Shown here in pieces: positions 33,460-43,602 of a stretch of DNA of 64,000 bases (position 1 is its first letter; every line of letters starts with the position of its first letter). Made by a program: the position numbers and the translations under genes. The DNA is from Ashinkailepas kermadecensis (Eukaryota; Arthropoda; Thecostraca; Neolepadidae): positions 87,001 to 151,000 of the forward strand of contig JAOTOM010004296.1 in the NCBI GenBank assembly GCA_034440615.1, given 5' to 3'. A model generated the notes under the pieces. It was given only the letters and a program-made list of their open reading frames with translations, ran no database searches and was not told where the DNA came from.

Positions 33460-34860
33460 TGAGAGGACGATTACCTCAAAAACAAGTATTGGTGCACGAG
33501 TTTCCTGGTACCACTCATGTATGGTCGCCGGAACCACTAAGCCTGCTGGATCACTTTTCCACAGGGGAGACAATAACTAAGACAACTTCCTCTCTCCCTA
33601 TTTCGCCCTTCCCCTTCGATACAATGCTGATAGACATTTTTACTATGCTTCGATTCAATAACTAGTCTTAAACAAAGTGGCGTCTTAGACAATCTCAACA
33701 AGGGGACCCAGAGAAAGCGATTACACCGGTCCCACATGGGAGGTGTGCCAAATCTGTCCAAAGGGCCGGAGTGATCGGGCCACAGGAGTGCTGATTTCGA
33801 GAGGAACTCCAACCTTGACTGGAGGGGCGGTTCGCCTTGTGATGTCGCTGCGGCTGCCCCGCGGTCATCGCCACCGCCGTACCACCAACTTCCCCACCGT
33901 AAATTGCGTGTCTGGGTTCCAAGTTTCTGTGGCTGACCTGCATGCCGCCATTTGTTCGGTGACAATCGCAGTACAACATTGACTCGTGCCGCTGTCACCC
34001 CCCCCCCCAACCCGCTGCGCCTCGGCGTAGCTGTTTTTTCGGCTGTAGCTCGACGCAAGAGATGAATCAACTTTCTACGATGCCATTGAGGGGCTGTTCG
34101 AGCAAGGCTCTGAGAGCTGTGCTGTGTTCTGCCCTGCCGTTTCTTCCAGAACCTTGTGGGTCGACGGCAGCTGTACTGTCCTGGCAGCCCGTGGAGACGA
34201 GCAATATGATACCGAGTTGTTCTTATATCGTGCTTGCCATGGTGTGTCACGGCCTTGTTTGGCTGAGAACTTTCCCCGCTCAGTTCATGCCGCCCACGGT
34301 CGTTTAGCGCAGCACCACGCATGCAGTTGAAATTGGATATGCAATGTCCCGGCCTTCGGGCACGCAGATCCTTTGCATGACGACATAACCACGGGGCCGG
34401 CGGCTGAATCCGTTTGGCTACCCGTGCGGGCACGGGGAGTGCGGCCATACAATCCTCTGAGTCTATATCGTGAGTACTTAAAAGGAAATATTTTGATGAA
34501 TGCTGGTAACAATGAAAATTGAACGGGTGGGCCTTTTCAAGTAAAAAATAGCTGGGCGCAATATAGCCATAGTTGTTGACGCGCCCTAATGCCCAAATAA
34601 CTAACTAAAAGTAAAAAATAGCAAAAACGTTTTCAAAGATTTAAAAGTGTGACCATCATGCGGGGTGGGGCCGAATCAGGTCGGGTTTGGTGGTGCCGGT
34701 ACCCTATTGTATATCTACGGGAGTATACTTCTTCGAATATCTCCGTCGGTCGTCATCATTACGAAGCGTGAATGTAACTGAACTTTCCAATTTCAAATAC
34801 GACAGCCTTAGCAGTACTGCCTGACCTAAGTCTCGCATAAATTTTCCCCTGATGCTGTTA
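33460..34860. other. unassigned stretch upstream of the receptor gene
   Basis: A 303-codon minus-strand frame (34448-33537) and several plus frames overlap here. The minus product is basic, Trp/His/Arg-rich and without recognisable domain. A plus frame of 68 codons at 34124-34330 (SRTLWVDGSCTVLAARGDEQ) looks protein-like but is unassigned. A short retroelement-type tail (GCCCTAATGCCCAAATAACT) lies at 34584-34603. Confidence 0.3.
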
Positions 34861-34893
34861 AGATGTGATATGCACCCGGAACGTACCATTGCG

Positions 34894-35228
34894 AGCTTCT
34901 GTTTGTTGTCAGACGCTGTTGGTTGCGATGACACCTGGTGTTGATACTGACGCCGCTGGTGTTCCTCCGGTTGTCTCTGATGTGGTATTGTGTGTCGACA
35001 GATTGGCTTCTGTGTGTTGTCAGACGCTGTTGGTTGCGATGACACCTGGTGTTGATGCTGACGCCGCTGGTGTTCCTCCGGTTGTCTCTGATGTGGTATT
35101 GTGTGTCGACAGATTGGCTTCTGTGTGTTGTCAGACGCTGTTGGTTGCGATGACACCTGGTGTTGATGCTGACGCCGCTGGTGTTCCTCCGGTTGTCTCT
35201 GATGTGGTATTGTGTGTCGACAGATTGG
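34894..35228 (+). repeat. 111-bp tandem repeat, three copies
   Basis: The unit begins GCTTCTGTGTGTTGTCAGAC and ends GTGTCGACAGATTG; copies start at about 34895, 35006 and 35117. Period 111 is a multiple of three, so a plus frame (34865-35236) encodes three 37-residue repeats (SVCCQTLLVAMTPGVDADAA then GVPPVVSDVVLCVDRLA). The minus strand also stays open (a Gln/His/Arg-rich product). The plus frame stops 11 bases before the receptor ATG at 35248. It is probably leader or promoter sequence rather than an independent gene. Confidence 0.85.
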
Positions 35229-35247
35229 CTCACTGACGGGCCGCGGA

Positions 35248-36768
35248 ATGAGACGATCGGCTCTGCTCTGTGTCGCCTGGTGGACGCTCTGTGTGCCATT
35301 CCACTCTGCCCGGGCAGATGGCCGGCTCTTCCCCGACCTGGCTGCTGCGCCAACTCTGCAAACCGGTGCACTGAAGGGCAGTCAGGCGGTGACCGTGCAC
35401 GCCGCCAGTGGCTGCAACTGCTCTGACCTGAGACTGTACGTGCTCCAAGAGAACTCCCTGCCGTGTCACACCAGTGGTGGCAGTGCTCAAGACTGTAGCT
35501 GGACAAAGCTCAGCGGAACGTTTGCCGACGACAAGCGTAGTGTCCAGTTTAACCTAACGTTCGCCGGCGATTACGAGCCGCGTGCTTATAACTGCACGTG
35601 TAACGGCCAGCAAAAATGCCGTGGCGGGTGCATGGGACAGATTTTGAGTCGTACCGAGGGAGTGTCCACGGATGTAAACCGCTGGAACATCACAATAATT
35701 CCCGTACAGCAGCCCAGTGAAGCGCTTGAGCTGCTCGTTTCCATAAGTAGGCAATTCTTTGGCCCCGACGAGTTGAAAGTCTACTACTTTCCCTTGCTCA
35801 CGATTTATATGTGTATGCCCAATGAACACAATGGTGACCTGAACGATTGCGATCCCCATTGCTCAAACAGGAGTAAGGAGTATCCTTTCGAATTCCAGCC
35901 CGACAAAACGTTCCATATCAGCTTTACAAATATTCAGAAACCTGGGCGCTACGAAGTCAGGGTACACCCCCGCGGTACTTTGAACTGTAAAGGTAACCAC
36001 GCTAGCTGTCCGACTCGTTGTAGTATAGTGGATATCAAACATCGGACAGGGTACTCGGCCCACCCATTTCCCGGGCAATCAGAATCCGGGAAGACAACGT
36101 ACATCGTCATCGGCGTGGCGGCCGGCTTTTCGGTTGCCGTGTTTCTCATGTGTTACGTATACAGATCACGGCGGAACATTTTGCCGACGTGGCTGATGAC
36201 CGTCGATCGGACGTTGGTGCTGGAGGAGACCGTTACCGTCATCATCTTCTACCGCGGCGGCGGCGGCGACGAGTTCAAACACCAGCTGACCGAACTGAAG
36301 CGATATCTGCACTCGCACGGCGTGAAGCCGGTGGACTTTCAGGATGCCAGCATGCGCGAGCTTCTGCACAGCCACCCGACCGTATGGGACGTGCTCGGTC
36401 TGGAGAACTACCGAGACGCCAGGATCCTGTTCGTCAGCGCCGGTGCGGCGGCCGAGGCGGCGGCCGGGCCGGCCGCGCCGCCATACAGATATCTCACCCG
36501 GATGTACGACAACGTGCTTCGCCAAATACGCAACACGCCTCTTGGCTACGACTACCAGCGCCTGTTCGTAGCGACACTGGGCAAGGCGCCTGGGCCTGAG
36601 GTGGCCAGCCTGGTCGAAGGCCGAACGTATGGGCCGCACGACCGGGACCTGCTGGTCGAACACCTGCGGACCCCGGTGGACCGGCCGCCGGCCGCGCCCA
36701 CCGTGCCCACCGCGCCCACCGACGGCGACATTGGCAACGCGCTGAGCAGTGCCGATCGGGCCGTCTGA
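35248..36768 (+). CDS. IL-17 receptor-like transmembrane protein with SEFIR domain
   Basis: Single uninterrupted frame of 506 residues. Residues 1-24 are a signal peptide (MRRSALLCVAWWTLCVPFHS). Residues 25-283 form a Cys-rich ectodomain with N-glycosylation sequons (such as NCS, NLT, NCT, NIT and NRS). Residues 284-304 are a membrane helix (TYIVIGVAAGFSVAVFLMCY) followed by basic residues. From about 328 the cytoplasmic part fits a SEFIR domain: TVIIFYRGGGGDEFKHQLTE, then LKRYLHSHGVKPVDFQDAS, a central W380 and ARILFVSAGA. SEFIR domains recruit CIKS/Act1-type adaptors by homotypic contact in IL-17 signalling. The C-terminus is Pro/Ala-rich. The upstream in-frame GTG at 35212 is not a plausible start; ATG 35248 opens the signal peptide. 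Absence of introns suggests a retrocopy or a single-exon family. Assignment rests on architecture, and ligand and partner are unknown. Confidence 0.78.
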   Translation: MRRSALLCVAWWTLCVPFHSARADGRLFPDLAAAPTLQTGALKGSQAVTVHAASGCNCSDLRLYVLQENSLPCHTSGGSAQDCSWTKLSGTFADDKRSVQFNLTFAGDYEPRAYNCTCNGQQKCRGGCMGQILSRTEGVSTDVNRWNITIIPVQQPSEALELLVSISRQFFGPDELKVYYFPLLTIYMCMPNEHNGDLNDCDPHCSNRSKEYPFEFQPDKTFHISFTNIQKPGRYEVRVHPRGTLNCKGNHASCPTRCSIVDIKHRTGYSAHPFPGQSESGKTTYIVIGVAAGFSVAVFLMCYVYRSRRNILPTWLMTVDRTLVLEETVTVIIFYRGGGGDEFKHQLTELKRYLHSHGVKPVDFQDASMRELLHSHPTVWDVLGLENYRDARILFVSAGAAAEAAAGPAAPPYRYLTRMYDNVLRQIRNTPLGYDYQRLFVATLGKAPGPEVASLVEGRTYGPHDRDLLVEHLRTPVDRPPAAPTVPTAPTDGDIGNALSSADRAV

Positions 36769-38100
36769 TCTCGCCAGTGGGTGGACATTGTTCGGCGGGC
36801 GCGAATTCCTTGAGCCGGATTGGCGTATGTCTTGCGTTGACGACGCCGTGGACGTGCGACTGTGGTCGAGGTGTGTGGGTGCTGACACGGGGCTGGCTCA
36901 GCTGCGGCCAATCGCAGCTCACCACTCGCTGGGGACTTTTGTACAATGCAGTGCCACACGGTGCTCAATCGGTGGCGAAGAATAGTGTACATCGCCAGCC
37001 ACCCGAGAACTCCGACTCAGTCGGTCATCGAGACTATTGCCAGTATCTGGTGTGGCACGCGTGAAGAGCTATTATTGTCCGATGCCTTTGATCCGCCCGT
37101 TGCGTTGTAAGTGTGAGTGGTCAGTCGCGTGCTGCGCTGGCGTGGGACAGTGCACGTCAGCATGCTGATGTACGTTCGCCACTGGACTGCCATTTCACCA
37201 CTACTTTCCAGCATATATTGACATTGAGAAGATGACTGTTGTATAGTTGTGTTGTGGGAAGACCGTGAACGCAGCCACTATCCAGGGGTTTTCTGGAGTT
37301 AGTCGAACTCGGCTGCCGCATTTTATACTGTCTGAGAGACCTGATCGTTTGTCTCATTTCATTGCTGCGTGTAGTGTTGGATCACAAATATGGTGGGTTA
37401 GACAACAGCTTTGCACATGGTAGAGGAAATACAATATTCTCCCAACTGCGCTGGTTTATATGATATGTGCTGTCTTGCGCAGATATGAGTGACCAACCGT
37501 GTGGTGCACGACAATCTGATAACTATCCCGAGCCACGGATTTGTAAAAGGTGGAATACGACAGTGGAAACTGTTAATTATCGGAATGATCAACTCGGTTG
37601 AGAATTCGTGATGCCTGAAATTCCCCAACTTCCTCAGACTGTTAAACTCAGTCGCCGGCTATAATGTGAGCGCGTGTTGCTTTAGCAACAAGATCTGTAA
37701 AGATACCCGTCAATGCAGTCGACACGCCCTAAAGCACAAATCCATCACCACCAAAGTTACCTGTCGATGGGGATTGTATTTGCAGGCGTGCCGGACCACA
37801 GAAAGCGTTTGCGTCGCCTATAGGCGAGTGGGTTTTGCAAACAAGATCAATGCAAAACAAGTACATTAACGTTAAGGGGGTTTAACGTCATAGAGTAAGT
37901 GACGCTAAGGTGCTGAAGGCTGGGGGGGGGCGAACGGGATCAGTTCAGTCCACTCAACCGGAAGATAATTTGGGGTTGGGGAGGGTTGACAAAACAAAAT
38001 TTTCCTCAATGTGCCAGCATTAGCCTACCGTTGTCGGAGAGCACCGAGTGTTCTTTGTCGTGCGGGAAGGGACAGGGGCCGTACGGACAGACCGGTGACC
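36769..38100. other. 3' flank of the receptor gene, no gene recognised
   Basis: No AATAAA was found close behind the stop. Short frames only, including a Cys-rich 67-codon frame at 37666-37869 without known family. A poly-G/T stretch lies at 37921-37990. Confidence 0.4.
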
Positions 38101-38120
38101 GCCACCAGACGTACGTCGAC

Positions 38121-38228
38121 AGCGCGCCAAGTGCCAGACGAACCGCACAAAGGCACAGCGCGCCAGTGCCAGACGAACCGCACAAGGCACAGCGCGCCAA
38201 GTGCCAGACGAACCGCACAAAGGCACAG
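38121..38228 (+). repeat. tandem repeat of about 36 bp, three copies
   Basis: ACAGCGCGCCAAGTGCCAGA then CGAACCGCACAAAGGC occurs three times (36, 34 and 36 bp); the middle copy lacks two bases, so the frame shifts across it. Confidence 0.85.
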
Positions 38229-38234
38229 GTGCGC

Positions 38235-38910
38235 TGGCGCACCGTCCGCAGACTCCAAACCCGTCCTTCAGTAATTAGCAACACACGCGACTGTCCACAT
38301 CCAGTCATGGACATAATCCAACAAATCGTGGCCCATGGCGTAAACAACAACTTTTCCTTCCTCTGGATACTGGGCTACGCCAACATCCCAGACAAAGAAG
38401 AAGCAGATCGGCTCGCAGGACAATACTTAGCATTGAACATCCCAGTATGAAATATTCGGTAGACGATTGCAAAGCACTCCTACAACGCCACATACGTCAA
38501 CATCACCAGAACACATGGACACAACACAACTACACAACAAATCCAACCACACTCAACATCAAGCCAACGGTAAGCACATGTAACAAGGCAGTCTCACGAA
38601 CAAAAGGAAGTCATACTTACTAGACTTAGAAATGGTTACATAAAACTAACAGCCTCATCTGGAGGATGACCAATATACAACACCTCACTGCGACACCTAC
38701 AACACCACATTAAGTATAGGCCACATCCTGCTAGACTGTAGTAGCTTTAACGCTCAGACAGCTACTTAAGGCAGACTTAAGAAAGACAACCCTGTTGCTT
38801 CCATCGCTTCTGGGTGACAAGCATCCAGAACTCCTTCAGTGGCTGTTTGAATGTCTACGCCACAAAGCTAGCAGGAGCACTGTAAACACCACACCACCAA
38901 CATTCACTTC
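38235..38910 (+). pseudogene. Jockey/R1-like LINE, RNase H end and C-terminal zinc-finger fragment
   Basis: The frame contains FSFLWILGYANIPDKEEADR then LAGQ, the final RNase H box of Jockey/R1-group LINEs (FxWVPGHxGIxGNExADxLA) with the last catalytic Asp retained. After frame changes, HCDTYNTTLSIGHILLDC corresponds to the C-terminal C..C....H....C block of these elements. A tail around GDKHPELLQWLFECLRHK follows. RT and endonuclease are absent, so it is a 5'-truncated dead copy. Confidence 0.65.
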
Positions 38911-39229
38911 AGCACGCAATGCATGCCCGCGATGCCCTAGTAGGAAACACCTAAATGGTCATCCCCGAATGGCATTGGACGTACATGAGCCGATTTGCTT
39001 TCCTATGGGAAATAAATGGTTACCTTGCGGTGAAGTCGGACGTAGATGAGCCAATTTGGCTTAGAAAAACAAAACAAAAAGAAGAAACAACTAACGTAAC
39101 GTGAAATGACTACCCAGAGGAACCACCAGGTGTAGTTGACCAGAATTACCTTGCAACTCAACGCAAAACGGCTACCCAGAGGTACAGTGAACGTAGACGA
39201 GCCGAATTGCCAGACACCGTACTAACCCA
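38911..39229. other. spacer between two LINE fragments
   Basis: No supported feature; GACGTAGATGAGCC-like sequence occurs three times (about 38969, 39039 and 39190), hinting at a decayed repeat. Confidence 0.3.
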
Positions 39230-39757
39230 ACTGACATCCCTGCATGGCATGCTTACGGTGAGATTGTTGCGCCGACTCCTTGCGTGTGCTCCAGCGGAAC
39301 GCCCACTCCAACATCCTGCGCCTCCACTCACAATCAGACTACTATCCCACAATACGCCAAGCCATCAACAAACACATACAATAAACCTGGGACACAACAA
39401 TAACACAACTCCACGAAATCCACCCCAAACACGAACAATGGCACTCCATCAACCAACACACCAGATTCAAAGAGCGTACACTAACACGAATACGAACAGG
39501 ACACACAGCACTTACGCATTCATACCTCCTACGACAACAGCGACCACAATGCACAACATGTCACCGAACACTTACAATCAAACACATACTCATGTACTGC
39601 ACCAAATACAACAACCAAAGACAACACATCACGAATTACTGCACCACACATAACATTCCACTAAGCCTCACTACACTCCTCAACGACGACCTTCCAGCAC
39701 TACACGAACACCTCTTCCACTTTCTCGCTATCACACGCCTAATCGAACAACAGTGAA
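39230..39757 (+). pseudogene. Jockey/R1-like LINE, C-terminal fragment with strongly G-poor sense strand
   Basis: One forward frame runs through FKERTLTRIRTGHTALTHSY, LLRQQRPQCTTCHRTL and TIKHILMYCTKYN to a TGA near 39757. This is the conserved C-terminal end of Jockey/R1-group ORF2 (LTRLRxGHTxLTHxYLL...PxCxxCxxxLTVxHILxxC). The last approximately 115 codons are intact, so the insertion is young or the frame is conserved. The sense strand is rich in A and C and very poor in G, with more ACA/CAC codons than neighbouring elements. A long A-rich tail follows at 39756-39870. The endonuclease and RT are missing here. Confidence 0.75.
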
Positions 39758-40210
39758 AAAAGGAACGGGAAAAAACAAACAAACAAGCAATAAAAAACAA
39801 AAAACACCTAAGGACAAAAAGGAAAAAAAACGTACGATTAAAAAAGAAAAACAAAACAAAACAAAAAAAGCACCAATACCCCAAATACTACATGTTCTAG
39901 CAATGTTCAACAATGGCGATGACCCGACCCCGACCCCCCACTACACCCCATACCCCGAATTGGCACCGTCCGGACTGGCAACTCTTCTCGTCTACATCAT
40001 CTCCGGCCTCGACCATCTCTACAACTTCCTGGAACTATGATCTACTCAGCTCTACCCAGCTCACTTCAAACTCCAAGACGCTCACAACTATACTACAGCA
40101 CCGATCAATAAACCAACCCTCTTCCTACCTACGTAAAACCCTTATACCTCCACATACCAATACCACCATCAAACACCCGGAAGCAGCCGACATCACCACA
40201 CGGTGGCAGG
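39758..40210 (+). other. A-rich tail then C/A-rich, G-poor non-coding sequence
   Basis: The tail is built of AAAACAAAC-like blocks. The following 340 bases keep the same skew and may be more of the same or an adjacent element. No gene recognised. Confidence 0.4.
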
Positions 40211-40220
40211 CTGGCAAAAT

Positions 40221-40596
40221 TCAAACACACACACACACTATGACTGGGGAGGAGCTGCGAACACCATTAACATCAAATGTATCAAGGGCACTGCCAGAAA
40301 GCTGATGACGCAGCGATGGTAGCGCGTTGTCCATAATGTTGCGATATTCCACCCGATAATGTCTTCCAAACCGACAGAAAAATTCATCCATCGTCTCTGC
40401 AGCATCTGTATTGTACGCAGTAGCAGCTGTAGCGAGTGCGGTGCGTGGCACGAGACCGCCCCATCGCTAGCGACGGCTGGTGGGCGTCTGGCGGTGACAG
40501 CTGGCATGGCTTCGTCGGCGTCGACAGCTGGCACGGCCCCGACGGCCCCGATACACCCGTGCTGTGTCGGGGCACGCACGGGCACGGAATTTTCAC
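40221..40596 (-). pseudogene. possible retroelement gag fragment
   Basis: A minus-strand frame (40451-40221) contains DEFFCRFGRHYRVEYRNIMD and LPSLRHQLSGSALDTFDV. The spacing of L...L.G.A resembles the capsid of LTR-retrotransposon Gag, but no zinc knuckle, protease or RT is nearby. The upstream part is Pro/Ser/Ala-rich. I rate this a guess. Confidence 0.25.
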
Positions 40597-40599
40597 AAG

Positions 40600-41775
40600 G
40601 ATAAGGTTGCATAATTATGAAGATGAATAATACATGATAAATATAAAGATTCTTATAAAAGATGATCGGAGATATATTTAACAAATTTGGTGCATTGCCA
40701 TGGAACCTTTGAGCTGGGGCGCATCCAGGATTTTCTCAAGCGAGGCCCCCAAGCAATCATGTGCAGTGTAAAGTCATATTGTCGACGTTTTTCTATGGGA
40801 TTAACATACACAATTTTGAAAAGAAGGGGGTGCTTGACAGCCAGGAGCGCGACAGGAGATTTATTATATGGAGGAAGTAATTATTTATTGAGGAATGCGG
40901 ACAGGTACAACAAAAATATTTGAGCGAGAGAGTGCGATATAAAAATGACAGGACTGAAATGCTGGAGGCGTTTGCAAGCCTCCGAAATATACTAAGCTTG
41001 TCTTTGTTTATTACTTTCAAGAATTTCACCCCGGGAGTAAAATTTCTGCAAGAAGTTGAACTTGTAAGTACCCAATATTTAGCCTTGGTCCGGACTCAAA
41101 ACATAGTCCTTAGGACTCAAAACATGAGCATTATATTCTCGAATGACTGAGCGCTTGGGCTGCCGTTGTCGGCTCTCGGCTGCTGAGTCGGCGCACTCCA
41201 GCTGCTGTTGAGCTCCTGAATTGGGCGTTCCATGTCCCTGAAGGCCTGCCAGCCCACTGTTGGAGCCTGTGGGAGGTCGATGAGGGTGACCTGCGCTGCT
41301 GCTAGGTCTCTATTTGGATACTATTGTGCGTTTAAGTCGTTGGAAATCACAAGATATTGTGGGATTCCGACCGCGGTGCCTCAGACAGAGTAGACCGTAG
41401 GTATATATCTTGACAGAGTAGCAGTATGTTGGAACATCCTGTTTGCGCCAGCCCAGGCAAGATCTGTTGCGCGGAGATTCCGCTCTCGACTTTCTACACC
41501 CAGCTATGGGTGGACACAAATTAGCATTAGTAGAACATGGTTCTGCATTAGAAATCGGTGGTGCACGTTCCCTTTCGAAAATATATAAAGGTGATAGCCA
41601 TTCTTGCATTTATAGGTGCCATTGGCGCCGTCAGAATTGACATTGGCAGTTGGCGCCATGTAGGCCGCCAACTGGCCCTATTCCTATTCCTAGAAGGCCA
41701 TCGATTTCTCCCAAATCCGAAAAGCTTTGCACCCAGGGTCCCTCAACCTATAGCTGTATTCAATCTTACATGAGG
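40600..41775. other. no gene recognised
   Basis: GGGGCGCATCCAGGATTTTC at about 40718 resembles mobile-element edges at 47835 and 63696 (see findings). Otherwise only short frames. Confidence 0.35.
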
Positions 41776-41779
41776 TTTA

Positions 41780-42440
41780 CAAGTCCTGCAAGTGCGAACG
41801 AAGTACAAGCTACCCCCAGCAGCCAAAAGTGGCCACCAAACTTTAAGAAGCACCGCAGCTTTATGCGGCCCCTGCAGCTGCAAGGGGTCTCTCCAGCTTG
41901 AAAAAGCATCTCAAATTCGAGCGGATTTTCCAGCTTTCTCAAGGGCTCTCCAGCTTCAAGGAGTCCACTTCAGCTCTCATGAAGCACTCCTGCTACAAGC
42001 TGGTCCTATGAGGCTCGGACCCCCCCCCAGCTCTCAGGGACCCTCAAATTTTGCCAAGTTTCCAGAGGTTTTCCATCTCCCACGACCTCTCCTCCAGCTG
42101 TCTGGGATCCTCAAATGTACAGAAAGCTATTAATTGTTTTAAATTCCCGGGCTCTTTATCTTCCTGGTCCTCCGAACTCCAGGCACGCTTCTCTTTCCAT
42201 AGGCCATCCAATTCCTGCAGAGGCAATCGAGCTCCATGGGGCTATTGCAGCTAAGAGGGTCTCTCCAGTTTCAAGGGTCCCTCCTTCTTCAAGGACCCTT
42301 CCAACTTCATTCTCAATCCGTCCCATGAGCCTCAGGGGCCTTTCCGGCTTCATGGGTCCTCTCAACGTCAAATGGCCCTTACTGTGTCAAGGGCTACTCC
42401 AGTTTCAAGAGGTCTAGGCCCCAGAGGCCATACCTGTATC
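41780..42440 (+). repeat. degenerate array with period near 20 bp (array 1)
   Basis: Units such as AGGGTCTCTCCAGCTT, AGGGCTCTCCAGCTTCA, AGGGACCCTCAAATTTT, AAGGGTCCCTCCTTCTTC and AGGGGCCTTTCCGGCTTCAT follow each other. The consensus is about AGGGnCCTcTCCAGcTtc. Confidence 0.6.
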
Positions 42441-43400
42441 GAGTTGGACCTTTAACAAACTCTCGAGACTCCCACATTCCGCCGGGACGAGACCACTTGC
42501 TGCGCCTTTGGCGATTGCTGGTTTAGTGTATTGCAAATAAAAAAATGTATTGTTTGATGCAGTGCATTGTTAACGGGATGGATCCCCACCCCTTCCCTTG
42601 AATGAGTCTCTTTCATTAGATGTTGACTGCAGGGGGGAATAGCATTAAATCGCTTTGGGCCCACCAATTTGTGTTTGCGAAGCTCTACACCTGCCGAGAT
42701 TTCTTCACAATGTGAGTCGGTGCATCTGAAGTTCACATCTACTGATTGCACAAAAACACACGATTACACAGATTTCACGTAAAATTCCAAGCTGACGCAC
42801 CAATCCTGCTGGCGTCCGAGCAAGGAACAGTGGTTGAAGCTGCTGGGTACTTTATGTGATTCGGAGCCCTATTCAACGTGCAAGGGGTACACAGCCCATG
42901 AAGCAGTGTTTTAACTATTGGCTTGTAAATATTACCAATTGTGTTACGAACGCCATGCTCAGTCTACATACTTTTATAACGAATAGATCAAATGAAAGGT
43001 GTGTTTATATAAATTTGAGGAAATGAGACGTAACCCAAAATTTCCTAGCCAAAATTAGGGACACAAGCCCCAAAACTGTAGTGAACGAATTAAGTTTATT
43101 CCGAGACTGGACGAACATGCCCCCACCCCCACCCAAGAACAGGCTAACGCTACACCTATGCGCGTTGTCGCCGCGAACTGTACTCGGGGCAGCTCGATCT
43201 TTGGTGCCCCCACCGAGTCAACGCAGCTCCCCTGATATGAATAATGATAAAACAATGACCATTGGCTTACATGCCTACATTGGCCGCAATGAGACCCTCC
43301 AACCAAGCAATAGGCTAACGCGCGGCGGCTTGCTGAGATTACATCACCATATAATACGAGGACTGTTTTGACAATTCTAACATGGTTCGTCCTTTTATGT
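42441..43400. other. no gene recognised
   Basis: Unsupported short frames on both strands; no repeats noticed. Confidence 0.4.
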
Positions 43401-43403
43401 GGA

Positions 43404-43602
43404 GGGCCGCGTTAGCTCATTCAGTTGGGAGCTGAACTCTTGGTCGTGAAATCGTGGTTTCGAATCCGACAACCGGTGGTATTACCTTGTCCACCTTCGA
43501 CCAACCGGCGTGGGAGGCTGGCAACGCTATATTTGGAGTTGGATACGATAGTTGGATACGTGGATAGTTGGATAGTTGGATACGTGGTAAAAGCAACTAA
43601 GT
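43404..43602 (+). repeat. SINE family C
   Basis: The head CGCGTTAGCTCATTCAGTTG holds an A-box-like motif and GTTTCGAATCC a B box. The body CGACCAACCGGCGTGGGAGG, then TGGCAACGCTATAT, is homologous to the family A body. The tail has expanded into GATAGTTGGATACGTG repeats (43543-43588) and ends CGTGGTAAAAGC. Confidence 0.75.

Noticed and set aside
33537..34448. 303-codon minus-strand ORF
   Set aside because: Basic, low-information product without a domain, overlapping several open frames on the other strand in GC-rich DNA; no splice or promoter support.
34894..35228. CRISPR array
   Set aside because: The 111-bp units are contiguous with no unique spacers, and the DNA is eukaryotic.
34704..35506. 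Minus-strand Gln/His/Arg-rich repeat proteins
   Set aside because: They are antisense translations of the 111-bp repeat and of the receptor gene.
36166..36992. ORFs of 146-240 codons antisense to the receptor gene
   Set aside because: Shadow frames in GC-rich coding sequence; the plus-strand product has clear domain order.
38020..38110. Thrombospondin type-1-like CSLSCG motif
   Set aside because: A single short match without the Trp and remaining Cys pattern; next to a repeat whose frame shifts.
40221..40596. Confident LTR-retrotransposon call
   Set aside because: Only a vague Gag-like stretch; no protease, RT, integrase or LTR pair seen, so listed only as a low-confidence fragment.
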